Shown: positions 48,088 through 59,282 of the stretch, piece after piece | Numbering within the stretch: position 1 is the stretch's first letter | Layout of the letters: every line of letters starts with the position of its first letter | Origin: Patiria miniata | Lineage: Eukaryota; Echinodermata; Asteroidea; Valvatida; Asterinidae | Reading direction: 5' to 3' | NCBI RefSeq assembly: GCF_015706575.1 | Contig: NW_024037063.1 | Coordinates: 15,314,927 to 15,378,926 of the forward strand | Length of the DNA stretch: 64,000 nucleotides | Program-made: the position numbers and the translations under genes | Notes under the pieces: generated by a model | Database searches by the model: none | Seen by the model: the letters and a program-made list of their open reading frames with translations, nothing else | What the model was told of the DNA's origin: nothing

Positions 48088-48972
48088 AATTATTACAGCA
48101 AGTACATGAAACAACACTCGCAGACAGATCACATTATATGCATGGAGCTGTATCCGGTGGGGGCCAGCATCGTCGAGCACATGAAATAAAAGGGCAAGAA
48201 AACACAATGACAACTTTTAGAACAATGTATTGCATTAGCCTGAATTTTATTGCAACATTAAACCCCCCATCCGAGTGCAAATCATGCCAACGACTTCAAC
48301 ACCGGGAAGGGTTTGTCAAAATTAGCTGGGCCCAGAGCATTAAATTAAATTATTACAGCAAGTACATGAAACAACACTCACAGACAGATCACTGTATATG
48401 CATGGAGCTGTATCCGGTGGGGGCCAGCATCGTCGAGCGCAACATTTGACCCTCAAGACGAGTGCAAATCTTGCCTACGACTTCAACACCCAGAAGGGTT
48501 TGTCAAAATAAGCTGGGCCCAGAGCATTTAATTACATTATTACAGCAAGTACATGAAACAACACTCACCGATCATTGTATGTACATGGAGCTGTACCCGG
48601 TGGGGGCCAGCATTGTCGAGGGCATGAAATAGAAGGGCAAGAAAACACATTGACAACTTTTAGAACAATGTATTGCATTAGCCTGAATTTTATTGCAACA
48701 TTTGACCCCCCAGACAAGTACAAATCTTGCCTACAACTTCAACACCCGGAAGGTATTGTCAAAATTAGCTGGGCCCAGAGCATTAAATTAAATTATTACA
48801 GCAAGTACATGAAACAACACTCACAGATCAAATTATATGCATGGAGCTGTATCTGGTGGGGGCCAGCATCGTCGAGCGCATGAAATAGAAGGGCAAGAAA
48901 ACACAATGACAACATTTAGAACAATGTAATGCATTAGCCTGAATTTTATTGCAACATTTGACCCCCCAGACA
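48088..48972. repeat. 255-bp satellite array, right half (about four copies)
   Basis: GAGCTGTA(T/C)C words at 48145, 48405, 48588 and 48844. The second copy has an internal deletion of about 75 bp. It resumes with AATTATTACAGCAAG, exactly the continuation of the unit broken at 29717. Confidence 0.95.
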
Positions 48973-50004
48973 AGGAGATAAAAGAAAAAAACTTCCCATG
49001 GGATGGGAAAAGATGTTAGTATATGGTTGCACAGACTCAAAGTGTGTGGAGGGTGTAAGCACATGATCAGTTACTGTACCACGCAAAATTCGTCATTTTC
49101 CCAAACAGTGAGTTTTTTACACAATAGCAGGACTATAATATTATTGACTCCATTGTTCCATGGAATTAAGGGCAAATGGTTTTGACATAGAAATTAGGAC
49201 TAAAATATTGTCGAGTAATTCGATTAAAACAATTTATGGACATTTTAAGAGGGTAGCAAAGAAATCATGCATTAAAATATGATCCCTTGTAAAATGTGAT
49301 TTTTTAAAACAGCATGCCTTAATATGAATATTTTTTGTTGTGTTGTGTATGTTCATGTTTTAATCCCATACCATACATCTATACATGCACGAGTATCTTT
49401 CTTTCATTATACACCTATATCTGTGGATGTTCCTGGAATGATTTTACGGGTTTTTTATGTAATGAATATTTTTTTCAGATCTATAAAGGCCTACAAAGTT
49501 GTACCAGCTCGACCGTTGTATCAACTCGACCGCCGGTTTTAATACCAACTCGACCGTTGGGCGTTCAGCTGGGAAAGTCAAGATGTCCGACGTCCAAGTC
49601 GTCCGTTGTCCGTCCGTCTGCAAACTATATTCTTTCCATTCAATGTTGTTTTCAGTGGTTAATATAACAACACCAACGCCATAACAACACCAACTATGCA
49701 TGCACGCCTGGACATCCACAAGGTCTCATTTTTTCCCCACGAACTGTGGTAGAGTGGAATGCCAAGAAGCAGAGACATCTGGCAAAAAAATCCACCGAAA
49801 TTTAGATATTGAATTTGAATTATTTTTTCACAAAATTCTAATTAATAGCTGCCAGCCAATAATTCGGCTCTGGCAGGGCGGGTTGTGCACAAATTAAATG
49901 GAAATTCTTTTTTTTTCAGAGTTACAGACGACCAAAAACGGAATGAAGTAGGTTTTGTTTTCGTTAAAAACAATACAAATTGAAAATTCGTTAGGAGAAT
50001 GATC
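48973..50004. other. Gene-free stretch
   Basis: No supported exon. A short triplicate of CAACTCGACCG-like words lies at about 49503-49560, and 'aacaacaccaac' is duplicated at about 49666-49695. Confidence 0.5.
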
Positions 50005-50212
50005 GGAAAGAATGTTGCAACCTGACGTTACTTCAGTGGTTATGCACATCGTCTATGGAGAGTCCAGACAATTTTCAAAGTGTTTCCTAACAAAAATTGG
50101 AAATGTTTTTTCAGTCCCAGGTTCATGTCTTAGTTCGTCATTTTTGCAGTGACTGACCTTCATTGAGATGATATGTGAAGAAAAAGCAGCGTCAGGTTGC
50201 AACATTCTTTCC
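50005..50212. mobile_element. 208-bp foldback (family A, short copy)
   Basis: A 23-bp perfect terminal inverted repeat (GGAAAGAATGTTGCAACC and its continuation). Inner sequence matches the right arm of 22258-22838 ('gtgactgaccttcat', 'ggaaatgtttt'). A partial third copy starts at about 50214. Confidence 0.85.
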
Positions 50213-50315
50213 AAAAGGAAGGATGTTGCATCCTGACGCCACTTTTTCATCATAAAATAGTATCTCAATGAAGGTCAGTCATTCAAAATTTTCAGGCCAG
50301 TCTCAAAGGGTTTGT

Positions 50316-50636
50316 ATGAAGCCCGGGAAGGGACAGGGTGGAATTTTTTTTTGGAATTTCCTAATTCGTTCGCACGAATTACTAATTCGTTCGCACGAAT
50401 TACTAATTCGTTCCCACGAATTAGTAATTCGTGCGAACGAATTAGTAATTCGTGCGAAGGAAATAGGAATTCGTGCGAACGAAATAGCAATTCGTGCGAA
50501 CGAATTACTAATTCGTGCGAACGAATTAGGAATTCGTGAGAACGAATTAGCAATTCGTGCGATCGAATTAGTAATTCGTGCGAACGAATTAGGAAATTCC
50601 AAAAAAAAATCCACCCTGTCATTTCCCGGGCTTCAT
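50316..50636. mobile_element. 321-bp TIR element with palindromic 21-bp minisatellite core
   Basis: The arms ATGAAGCCCGGGAA (50316-50329) and TTCCCGGGCTTCAT (50623-50636) are exact inverses, and pairing continues inward through GGAATTTCCTAATTCG. Flanks GGGTTTGT (50308-50315) and AGGTTTGT (50637-50644) look like an 8-bp target duplication with one mismatch, as in hAT elements. The centre (50364-50593) is about eleven copies of AATTCGTGCGAACGAATTAG-like units, themselves palindromic and switching orientation near 50415. Confidence 0.85.
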
Positions 50637-50891
50637 AGGTTTGTGCACAAGAGTGTCAAGTGATGTCCAGGTATGGAACTCTTTCCCGATTGTCTGATTC
50701 CATTACAATGCAGTTTGATTGTTTTGATTGGCTTTCAGACAATTTTGCTCAATATGCGGCGGTGATATTAGATTTCCTATCCTTCATACACCATTCACTA
50801 TTATGAGAACAATCAAGACTGTGAAATCCTTCCAAGTGGTCGAAGGGATAAACTTAATGAGTAGATCATTGATTTCATATTCAAATCCAAG

Positions 50892-50969
50892 ATGGCGTTT
50901 GCCGCTTTGACGAGTAACGTATTCGTCCGACGTCCCAGGCTGTTTGCCAAACAACAAATTAACAAATAA
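50892..50969 (+). CDS. Small ORF or first exon with YY1-type start
   Basis: The ATG sits in CCAAGATGGCG, a YY1-type motif often found at start codons of TATA-less promoters. The 25-residue product, MAFAALTSNVFVRRPRL then FAKQQINK, has no acidic residues and several basic ones, like a mitochondrial targeting peptide. It ends at TAA 50967-50969 unless spliced earlier. No homologue recognised. Confidence 0.3.
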   Translation: MAFAALTSNVFVRRPRLFAKQQINK

Positions 50970-52828
50970 TCAAAAAAAGCATTAGACCCAAAACTCACCG
51001 GTAAGAATATATACCCAACACTGAACCGGGTCTAATGAAAGAGCAAGGTGAGCCTAAGCCAAAAACACTGCACCAAAAACACGGAGAAACCTGTGGCGAC
51101 GAAACTCGGGTTGGGTCTCGGCAGGAAACGCTGAGATTCCGGTACGACAATGACAAACACAAAAGAGGGGGGGTCCCTTTGTCCCATATCGCGCTACAAA
51201 TGGTCTGCCTCCTTGCTTACTTCATAGTAAAACACCTGTTCCACGCGTGTATTGCGCTACCGGAGCAATACACATCTGGCTTTCTTAAAAGAAGAAGTAA
51301 AAACACAAAGACATTTACTGCTTTTACAATTCAGAGTCTGAGCGCGACGTAGACAATGTGTTATTGTGCATGGCCGAAACGCAGCTGTACATTCCGGGGG
51401 GGTTAGGATACTATAGGATTTCCCAGCTATTTTAAAACAGTTTTCGTTCGAATTCACGGATTCTTATATTCAAATTCGTCCAGCAACATCGATTTAGTGC
51501 ACTTCCGATGTTGAATTTCGTCTTTTGTCAGACAATTTCAAATTCAGTCCAAACAAATTCAAACAATGAGCACACGTTTTTAACCAGGGGTATTCATTTC
51601 CTCTCGTCTGCGCCGAATCGTCTTGCGCAGAAATCAAATTCATCTAATGCCACACAGTTTAAACATCGCCATACTTCATAGCGATATCTTCAAAGCCATA
51701 TAGGCCTCTATATAATAATAAGAATAAGTCTTAACTTCTTTCTTTCCTTAGTTATTCATAAATGTTTCATTTCTTTTGATTCTATCTGCTAAAAATTATG
51801 TTAGACTCAATATTTAATGGATATTTCACGCGGATTTATGGGTTATCGATTCGTGGCTTTTTACATTTCCTTTTTTTTTTCATTGTGAGACTTTTTCTTT
51901 TCTTTTGTTTATTTTAAATAGTGTTGTTTTGTTGATCTTAGTGATATTTACTTTTTTGGTAATTATTCTTTGAGTTTAGTAGCCTGCTTTGGTCCGAAAA
52001 CTCATGCGAGCGAATATGCCAAATTGTGCTTGGGGACATAAGGAAAACGCTTCAGACTAATTTACTTTACAAGTTTTAAATTGATTGACAAATTTGATGC
52101 TCCCATTGCGCAACAGCTTATTCGACATTGATCTGTAATGATAACTATTTTAGCCCAGAGGACTAAAGACCATCTACGGCTCAAATATGGAACTCTCTTG
52201 CTGCCCACGTAGGCCTACCTACTATCAGGAATCTAGCCAGCTAGCTTCAGTAGGGAGGCGAATCGCTATCTGGGCGACAAGCCATCAGCCGTCTCTATTA
52301 ATCAATAATGTTTCTATAGCTTTTAAGGCCCAGATATGCCTTGTGTTAAACTTTGAACTTGAATGGTAAATGACCAAATAGAAGTGGTTTTGGTAAAAGC
52401 GTGTAATTTTTTTCTCGGACGAAATTGAAGGTTAAAGTTGGTGAATTCGAATGAAAATGTTTTAAAATAGCCGGGAAAACCAAACGTATCTCAAATCAAA
52501 TCAAAATCATATTTTTACCAATACAGTCATGTTCAAATACAATTATCTATTACATTTGGAATTGTGTATGGATGGAGGTCTCATGGGCTTGTCGAGTGGA
52601 GGCCCTACTGCGTGTGAACAATCGCAGAGCTGACATACCGGCGAATCGACCATTTTGGCGATTTCGAGATTTTGTTATTTTTAGGGTTTTGGCTATAAAG
52701 GTTGCTCCTTACGCCAAAATTCTTAATTCTTGCCTGGGTTTTGAGATTCGGAGCCCCCCATGTGGCGAATCAGTTACAAAAAAAAACAAATCCATAATTT
52801 GACATAGTGACGAATACGGAATTTCGCT
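50970..52828. other. Gene-free stretch
   Basis: Contains a short inverted repeat (CATTAGACCC near 50980 and GGGTCTAATG near 51029). A segment at about 52617-52665 ('gcagagctgacatac') occurs again inverted at about 56633-56655. No supported exon. Confidence 0.45.
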
Positions 52829-52957
52829 GGTAACCAGCTTATGTAAAGTGTGCATTCAAAGTACCAACAAATGTTATTCGTCAGTTTGTCGGATCGGTGC
52901 GCCGTGCGCGCGCGATCCCACAAACTGACGAATAGCATACAAACATTTCGCTGGTAA
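52829..52957. repeat. Direct flanking repeat, left copy
   Basis: GGTAACCAGCTTATGTAA through 'cacaaactgacgaatagc' recurs in the same orientation at 55713-55830. It contains its own palindrome (TTATTCGTCAGTTTGT / ACAAACTGACGAATA). Confidence 0.8.
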
Positions 52958-52969
52958 CCTATGGTGTTC

Positions 52970-53540
52970 TAGAGACGCCAAATCTGCGTCGTGTCGTGCT
53001 TTCACGTCGTGCCGTCGCGTCGTACCGTCGCGTCGTGCCGTCGTCCGTCGCGTCGTGCCGTCGCCCGTCGCGTCGTGCCGTCGCCCGTCGCGTCGTGGCG
53101 TCGCGTCGTGCTGTCGCCCGTCGCGTCGTGCCGTCGCCTCTTAAATTACCGTTTCTAAGCACGTACATTGCATGAGGAAGCGACGCACATTCACACGTCG
53201 CGTCGTGCCGTCGTCCGTCGCGTCGTGCCGTCGTCCGTCGAGTCGTGCCGTCGCCCGTCGCGTCGTGCCGTCGCCTGTTACCTCTGCGCTTCTAAGTAGA
53301 CTGCTTGAAGAGGCGACGCACACATTGCCCGTCGCGTCGTGCCGTCGCCCGTCGCGTCGTGCCGTCGCCCGTCGCGTCGTGCCGTCGCCCGTCGCGTCGT
53401 GCCGTCGCCCGTCGCGTCGTGCCGTCGCCCGTCGCGTCGTGCCGTCGCCCGTCGCGTCGTGCCGTCGCCCGTCGCGTCGTGCCGTCGCCCGTCGCGTCGT
53501 GCCGTCGCGTCGTGCCGTTGCACGTCGCGTGACTGTAGTT
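52970..53540. repeat. 20-bp GC-rich satellite, left arm
   Basis: About 25 units of GTGCCGTCGCCCGTCGCGTC, with an interruption at about 53140-53170 and another at 53278-53325. All six frames stay open over long stretches, which creates spurious Arg/Thr/Ala-rich ORFs. Confidence 0.95.
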
Positions 53541-53626
53541 TCTTGGCAATAGGTGGCGCCTTCATTCTTCATGTACCTGTACTGTATTTATGATATGCGT
53601 GCCGTGAGGGGTGAAAGCGTTGCAAA

Positions 53627-54079
53627 TTGCAATGTCGTACAGTTTGTACACGGTTTGTGGGGAGGCCTATTATTAGTGGTTGCGGAGGTCCGACTCAATC
53701 AATTTCAAAATACATAGATTATTTTCTGCTTCCGATTGTCAAACAACAAAGCACATATACACGCGATTCTGTGAACTCTAAAAAGCGTGCAAAATCCGAA
53801 AAGAATATCCCGCTGGTCTTTGTTTTACCCTACCACCCACAAATTAAACACCCAGCTCTTAAGCTGGCCCTTCTGAAACACTGGAATCTGATCAGCGATA
53901 ATGATTTTCTAAGTGCACTCTTTGCGACCTAACCCATCCTGGCATACAAACGACAAAAAAACATAAAAGATGGCCTGGTCCGATCAAGGATGAACCCATC
54001 TCCACCATCCAGCCAAGAAAAAAACGTGGATGAGGAGGACGTACAAGTCCTATTGGACCTTCTTGAAGAACAGAACTAA
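53627..54079 (+). pseudogene. Penelope-like retroelement reverse transcriptase fragment
   Basis: The frame contains GRPIISGCGGPTQSISKYID followed by YFLLPIVKQQ, the pattern at the start of the RT fingers/palm in Penelope-like elements. After an internal deletion come HPALKLALLKHWNLIS and YKRQKNIKDGLVRSRM, typical of the region after the RT core. The catalytic YxDD part is missing. A TAA at 53930-53932 interrupts the frame before ILAYKR. It ends at TAA 54077-54079. Clearly non-functional. The family assignment rests on pattern recognition, not a search. Confidence 0.6.
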
Positions 54080-54374
54080 CATAATGGTCATTTAGGCATG
54101 GAATTCGAAATAAAAAATAAAAAATAAGGAATCCACTTAATCTGATCATTACAAGAAATGCTCACGCGTAAAATATTCTTAACCATCATTAGCAATAAAG
54201 TAAATACGTACAAAAGAATTAAACAAAGGGTGACTGATGAAGTGCGTAAAAAGGGCACAGAAAATATGCACTGTTTCCCCCGACACACACAAAAGAAAAA
54301 ACAGGTGGGACGGCATATTATCACCGGTATAAATCAAATCATTAAGTGAACTAGAAACAAAAACCACATGTACA

Positions 54375-54440
54375 CAATAATAATAATAATAATAACTGTA
54401 TTAGTATAGCGCTTTTTGCCAGAGGATACAAAGCGCTGGG
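54375..54440. repeat. Dispersed repeat with (AAT)n and GCGCTTT motif
   Basis: AATAATAATAATAATAACTG is followed by TATAGCGCTTTTTGCC and CAAAGCGCTGGGGG. The inverted GCGCTTT/AAAGCGC pair after a trinucleotide run is a form often seen in marine-animal repeats. Confidence 0.45.
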
Positions 54441-55239
54441 GGAGAATGCAACCAAAGCCAGGAAAATGAAGTATATGAACATTATGAGACCCATTATGTA
54501 GCACCTTTTTGCTAGGTGCTGCGGCGCATAATTGCTGCCACAAACCAGTCCCTGCGTCGCCTAAACACCGGATGAGTTTTTTGAAACTCTCGCTCTCCGG
54601 TTATCACCAATCTAAGGGCCCGCTGGCGAGGTATGTGTTGACAAGTTGTAACCCACCCATCACCGCAACCCAGCTCCCTATATGCGTATTGAATTTCCAA
54701 AAAAGAAAAAACCTAAACAAGGGCAGTTTAGTCATATACTTACACAGGTATCCATACCAGTGCCTCTAAGTCTTAAATAAACGGAAATCTTCCCTAGCTG
54801 GTTGCAAATACAATGTTTTCAAAAAGATTCATCAGTTCGCAGAGCCCCTCGTACTCCAATTTATCATACATCCCATAAAAAGAAAAGAATGAGGAACGGC
54901 CCTGCTTATGCTGATAGCAAATCCCATCCTCCTCCCTTGTTTTAAACCCTTATTCACGGCGGCAACTTTCTTGAAATGACTTTGGAATTTTCCAACAAGT
55001 TATTAGTATCAACAGATTGTTCCCTGAATTTTGCTCGCACAAAACCGGTTCTTCCTTGCTATTTTCCTAGCCAGACAACCACTTCTTTTAAAGAAAACAC
55101 AAGTCTGATAAAAACTTTAATGCATGGTGGCGGCCAAACTCCATTCCATTTAACTTAAAATGTAGTGGCGAAATGTACACCCCTTTCTATTAAGCACATG
55201 TACATGAAGAATGAAGGCGCCACCTATTGCCAAGAAAGA

Positions 55240-55690
55240 TACAGTCACGCGACGGGCGACGGGCGACGGCACGACGCGACGGGCGACGGCAAGACGCGAC
55301 GGCACGACGCGACGGGTGACGGTACGACGCGACGGGCGACAGCACGACGCGACGGGCAATGTGTGCGTCGTCTCTTCAAGCAGTCTACTTAGAAGCGCCG
55401 AGGTAACAAGCGACGGCACGACGCGACGGGCGACGGCAAGACGCGACGCACGACGGCACGAGGCAACGTACGACGGCACGACGCGACGTGTGAAGGTGTG
55501 TCGCTTCCTCATGCAGTGTACGTGCTTAGACATGGTAATTTAAGAGGCGACGGCACGACGCGACGGGCGACGGCACGACGCGACGCCACGACGCGACGGG
55601 CGACGGCACGACGCGACGGACGACGGCACGACGGCACGACGCGACGGTACGACGCGACGGCACGACGTGAAAGCACGACGCGACGCAGAT
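55240..55690. repeat. 20-bp GC-rich satellite, right arm (inverted)
   Basis: Units GACGGGCGACGGCACGACGC, the reverse complement of the left-arm satellite. Shorter and more diverged than the left arm. Confidence 0.95.
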
Positions 55691-55712
55691 TTGGCGTCTA
55701 TAGAACACCATA

Positions 55713-55830
55713 GGTAACCAGCTTATGTAAGGTGTGCGTTCAAAGTACCAACGAATGTTATTCGTCAGTTTGTCGGATTGCGCGCGCGTGCGCGCGCGAT
55801 CCCACAAACTGACGAATAGCAAACAAACGG
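55713..55830. repeat. Direct flanking repeat, right copy
   Basis: Same orientation as 52829-52957, with a longer CG alternation (GCGCGCGCGTGCGCGCGCG) at its centre. Confidence 0.8.
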
Positions 55831-57251
55831 TGTGACGATCAACCGGCTATTTATACTAGATTTTTGTAAATTGACAAACTGACGAATACGTTTACGATCA
55901 AATAAAATCATATCGCAAAATTTTTCTGATTAAATAAGTGACCTGATGGGTACTACGTTTCCTATTTATTTCGAATATACACTAAAAGGGTTATTATCGA
56001 AACATTAAGGGTAAAATACGACCATTGATCCCTGTGTATATGGAGATCAATGAATACGACGCCCAGAAAAATGTCCAACTTCAAACGCGAATTACTTGAA
56101 ACAGGGTTTTCGCCAACCTCGTCCCCAGGGTGTCGAGCAGTACGCGCCCACCACAACCTGCTCTCTCACCCTGGTATTGGATCATTGGCATGTGCAAGAT
56201 TTTTGAACACGTATGCAAATGAGGAACAGTCTGGTGCCTAGATATGCGTTACACATTAGCGTTTGTTTTTGTATGCGGTGTCTGGGGTAAAAACAGAGTC
56301 AATTCGTAGCAGCGCGAGCACGGCGTGAGTTACGAAAACACGATTTTTTAAATAAAACTGTTACGATCTTATCGAGACAACATGCAGTATCATATTTCAT
56401 ATTAATATGAGCAAATTGGAAAGGAAATTAGTATTTTCGAGAAGGCGTGGACGAATGATCGCAAACTGCACGTTGTGAATAATAGCACCAAGTACACGAT
56501 ACAAATCCATTACTAGCCAATTGCGGTATCCAATCAGGATACAGGAAGAAAGTTTCCTATCCAGGGTTTACTATTGGAAACGCGGTTGGAAATAAAGTAA
56601 GCACTGGGGACGAGGTTGGGTTTTCGCTTATTCGTCGGTATGTCAGCTCTGCGACGAATTACAAGAACAACGACAGAAGTTAAATAACAAAATAAAAGTT
56701 GGTACAGAGTTAGTACATATACCAATTAAAATTATAACTAAATGGTGTCACAAAAGGAGATTATTCTACCTGCAAAGAATTATAATTAATTAGGTTTTAC
56801 ATTTGCGTTTGAATAATGATACATTTGATATATTTTGAAGAAAAGGATTAAGAGAATTCTACAGCTGGGCCCTTCATGTTTAACAGGTTTTTTTTAACTA
56901 AAGTGGTACGACCATGCACATGCAGGTCTGATGAATGTCATGACAACGCCTAGTGAAATGATGCTGATTCTTATACAACATTGCAGGTTATTGTTGGAAA
57001 GCTGGTGCATGGAGGTCCCAATCTGTAGGTATATCAGGTAGATCATTGACCTTTAGCGTTTTCTACCTCTATCTATCCGACAAAAGTTACAACCAATAAA
57101 ATGTTAAAGAAAGGCTCCCGGAGCGTTGGCTCCCGCGCAGAAAAACAATCCGCACTGAAACATGCGAGGAAATGTGGAATCGATCGTGGGCAGAGTCGCG
57201 ACTTTCCCGCCCACGGAGCGAAAATGCGCGGGTCGTCTATATAGTCGTGTT
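55831..57251. other. Gene-free stretch
   Basis: Two segments around 56105-56125 and 56600-56620 are inverted copies ('caacctcgtccccag' / 'ctggggacgaggttg'), marking a possible 0.5-kb TIR element. No supported exon. Confidence 0.4.
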
Positions 57252-57855
57252 CCCTAACGTGGCGCACTTCGAAGCTTACCCAAATTTCCTCGTGTAGTGT
57301 TGCCAAACCTCTTTGTTGACAAACCTCAAATTCATGCAGTGAAATACTAGTACTTTTACCTTATTAATGCTTGCACTATAACCTATGTGAACAATTTCGG
57401 TTTCACAAAATTCAATCTGAAATTCAAAAACAGTGGCGTCCGGAAATTGGGCAAAAGTTGGCGGAGTGTTCCCTAACGTGGTGCACTTGAATAAAGCTCG
57501 GAAAATTCCAAATTAACATTTAAGAATTTCTGTAAACTTGATAAATTGTGATAAATCATTATTATCTCTACTTACATACCCAGCCAGATGTTTGTCAGAA
57601 AATTATTTTTTTATTTTTCGGGGCATTTTCAAAGGGTTCACTTTGCACTTGAAAATAAAATCGGAAAATCACGCCGAAATAAATTGTTCTTCTAACTTTG
57701 TTACGGGTAAATTAACTCGCGATTTATGAACAGGAGTGTTTAAAACTTGATTAAATTTCACTTTCTGTGAAATTTCAGTTAAAACTTTTGCTCTAGGTAG
57801 GCGCTACAGGCGAAAAATCAAAGTGCGCCACGTTGGGGGCCGCGCCACGTTAGGG
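57252..57855. mobile_element. Candidate TIR element, about 600 bp
   Basis: CCCTAACGTGGCGCA at 57252-57266 is inverted at 57842-57855 (GCGCCACGTTAGGG) and at 57823-57837. A further direct copy occurs at about 57472 (CCCTAACGTGGTGCAC). No ORF. Confidence 0.5.
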
Positions 57856-58005
57856 TACATCAACAATATAAATTTTTCTTCGCGGGCATTTTCTTCTTCC
57901 AGTGGCCATCGTCGTGTCTGCCTCTACTGCATGCTACGGACTCTCGGTTCATCCTTGGTGCATGTGGTTCGCGCAGGGGCGTAGCCAGGAATTTTTCAGT
58001 ACAGT

Positions 58006-58006
<1 letters not shown>

Positions 58007-58036
<30 letters not shown>

Positions 58037-58192
58037 CGGGGGGTGGAACATTTTCATGGGGGGGGGGGCGTCATGTAGATCGATGATAATTCTTTTTTGA
58101 AACTCAAAATCTCAGGGGGGGGGGGGCGACTGGGGGGTGACAAGGTTTCATGGGGGCTGTCGCCCCGCCCCCCCCCCCCCCCCCCCCCCGCA
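58007..58192. repeat. Poly(G)/poly(C) tracts around a GGGCGTAGCCAGGA element end
   Basis: A G run at 58007-58044, more at 58060-58070 and 58115-58127, and a C run at 58168-58190, next to GGGGCGTAGCCAGGAATTTT (about 57975). These runs are prone to assembly error. Confidence 0.7.
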
Positions 58193-58485
58193 CGGTACGG
58201 GGTCACGATGGTCAGATGGTGACACATGGAAATGTTTTCATTGGTTTGTGGGGGTCAATAAAATTTCATTTTGCTACGTGCGCAAGCATTTTCTTCTTTT
58301 AAGAATTGACTAGTGATGTTTGCCTGGCGGCAAATGCATGATTTGGTTTTTAACTTAACCTTGACTGGTTTGAGTGGTGCCTTTCTGCTTTCTGTAAATC
58401 GGAGAGCAGACGACGGACGGACGACGACATCATGCCCATTTAATAAGGGAGCATTGCATTGTGGGGGTTTCCAACATATTCCAAG

Positions 58486-58533
58486 ATGGCGCTTCAACCG
58501 GACCGCCGAGAGCTCGGCTACGAGCAAACTTTG
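58486..58533 (+). CDS. Candidate first coding exon, YY1-type start
   Basis: ATG lies in CCAAGATGGCG. The exon encodes MALQPDRRELGYEQTL and runs straight into a GTAAAT donor (58534) in phase 0. Upstream, 'gcattgcattgtgggg' resembles elements of housekeeping promoters. No downstream exon was found before 62.5 kb. Protein not recognised. Confidence 0.4.
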
Positions 58534-58703
58534 GTAAATACGCTAACACTTTTAAGTTAATATGGAAAGATATAGCTTTCAGTGTCCCTGTGTATTTCCA
58601 TAAAATGTTACGGTTTCTTCTGAATGTTGTTTGACTGGGACTTGAGCATCAAATAAGGCCTTTGTTTTATGTTAAATTTTTCTCTTTGTTTTTTTCTCCT
58701 GAT

Positions 58704-59282
58704 GTAGCCCGACTGCGTCTGGCCGTACAGTAGGACTATCGCTAGCCCCATAAATGTTGCCTATTTACCGGACTGCCACCGTAAACCATGCGTAAACATA
58801 GGCCACACATCCACATGTACAAAAATCGTGTCGACTTTGCCAAATTTTGATTTTCGCATTTAGGCTTAGTTTGTAGGATTTTTTTGCTTTAGAAGCATAC
58901 TCACCCTCTTTACAGGCTAATCAGAAAGTGCTGCCTTTTTCAGATGTATATTTTTCGTGAAATTTCCAGATTCATTTTTACACGTTTGCGTATCAAAATT
59001 TCAACATGAAATTTCACAAAAATTAGACATCTGAAAAAGGCAGCACTTTCTGATTAGCCTATAAAGAGGGTGAGTATGCTTCTAAAGCAAAAAAATCCTA
59101 CAAACTAAGCCTAAATGTGAAAATCAAAATTTGGCAAAGTCGACACGATTTTTGTACATGTGGATGTGTGGCCTATGTTTACGGAGGCAGTCCAGTAACT
59201 AGGCCACATTTATGGGGCTAGACTATCGCAAGCGTATTACAGAGCTTGCGATAGTACTGAACGGCCAGACGCAGTCGGGCTA
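58704..59282. mobile_element. 579-bp near-perfect palindromic element with 8-bp target duplication
   Basis: The arms of about 270 bp are inverse copies throughout, from TAGCCCGACTGCGTCTGGCC at the left to its complement at the right. CTCCTGAT is directly repeated at 58696-58703 and 59283-59290, consistent with a hAT-like insertion. The right half of another copy is at about 63775-64000, and its subterminal piece at 63212-63295. Confidence 0.85.

Larger units (their letters stand above)
52958..55714. mobile_element. 2.76-kb inverted-repeat element with satellite arms
   Basis: The ends CCTATGGTGTTCTA (52958 onward) and TAGAACACCATAGG (ending 55714) are inverted. Each arm continues into GC-rich 20-bp satellite (52970-53540 left, 55240-55690 right, inverted) and then a shared inner border, 'aataggtggcgccttcatt' (about 53550) / 'aatgaaggcgccacctatt' (about 55211). 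The 1.6-kb centre holds a Penelope-like RT fragment and other non-coding sequence. It is flanked by about 120-bp direct repeats. Confidence 0.8.

Noticed and set aside
50268..50663. ORFs with repeated RANELVIRANEL-type peptides on both strands
   Set aside because: They are translations of a palindromic 21-bp minisatellite inside a TIR element.
53172..53572. Long overlapping ORFs rich in Arg/Thr/Ala or Pro/Ser/Val in the GC-rich satellite
   Set aside because: They follow from a 20-bp repeat without stops in several frames on both strands; no start context, no unique sequence.
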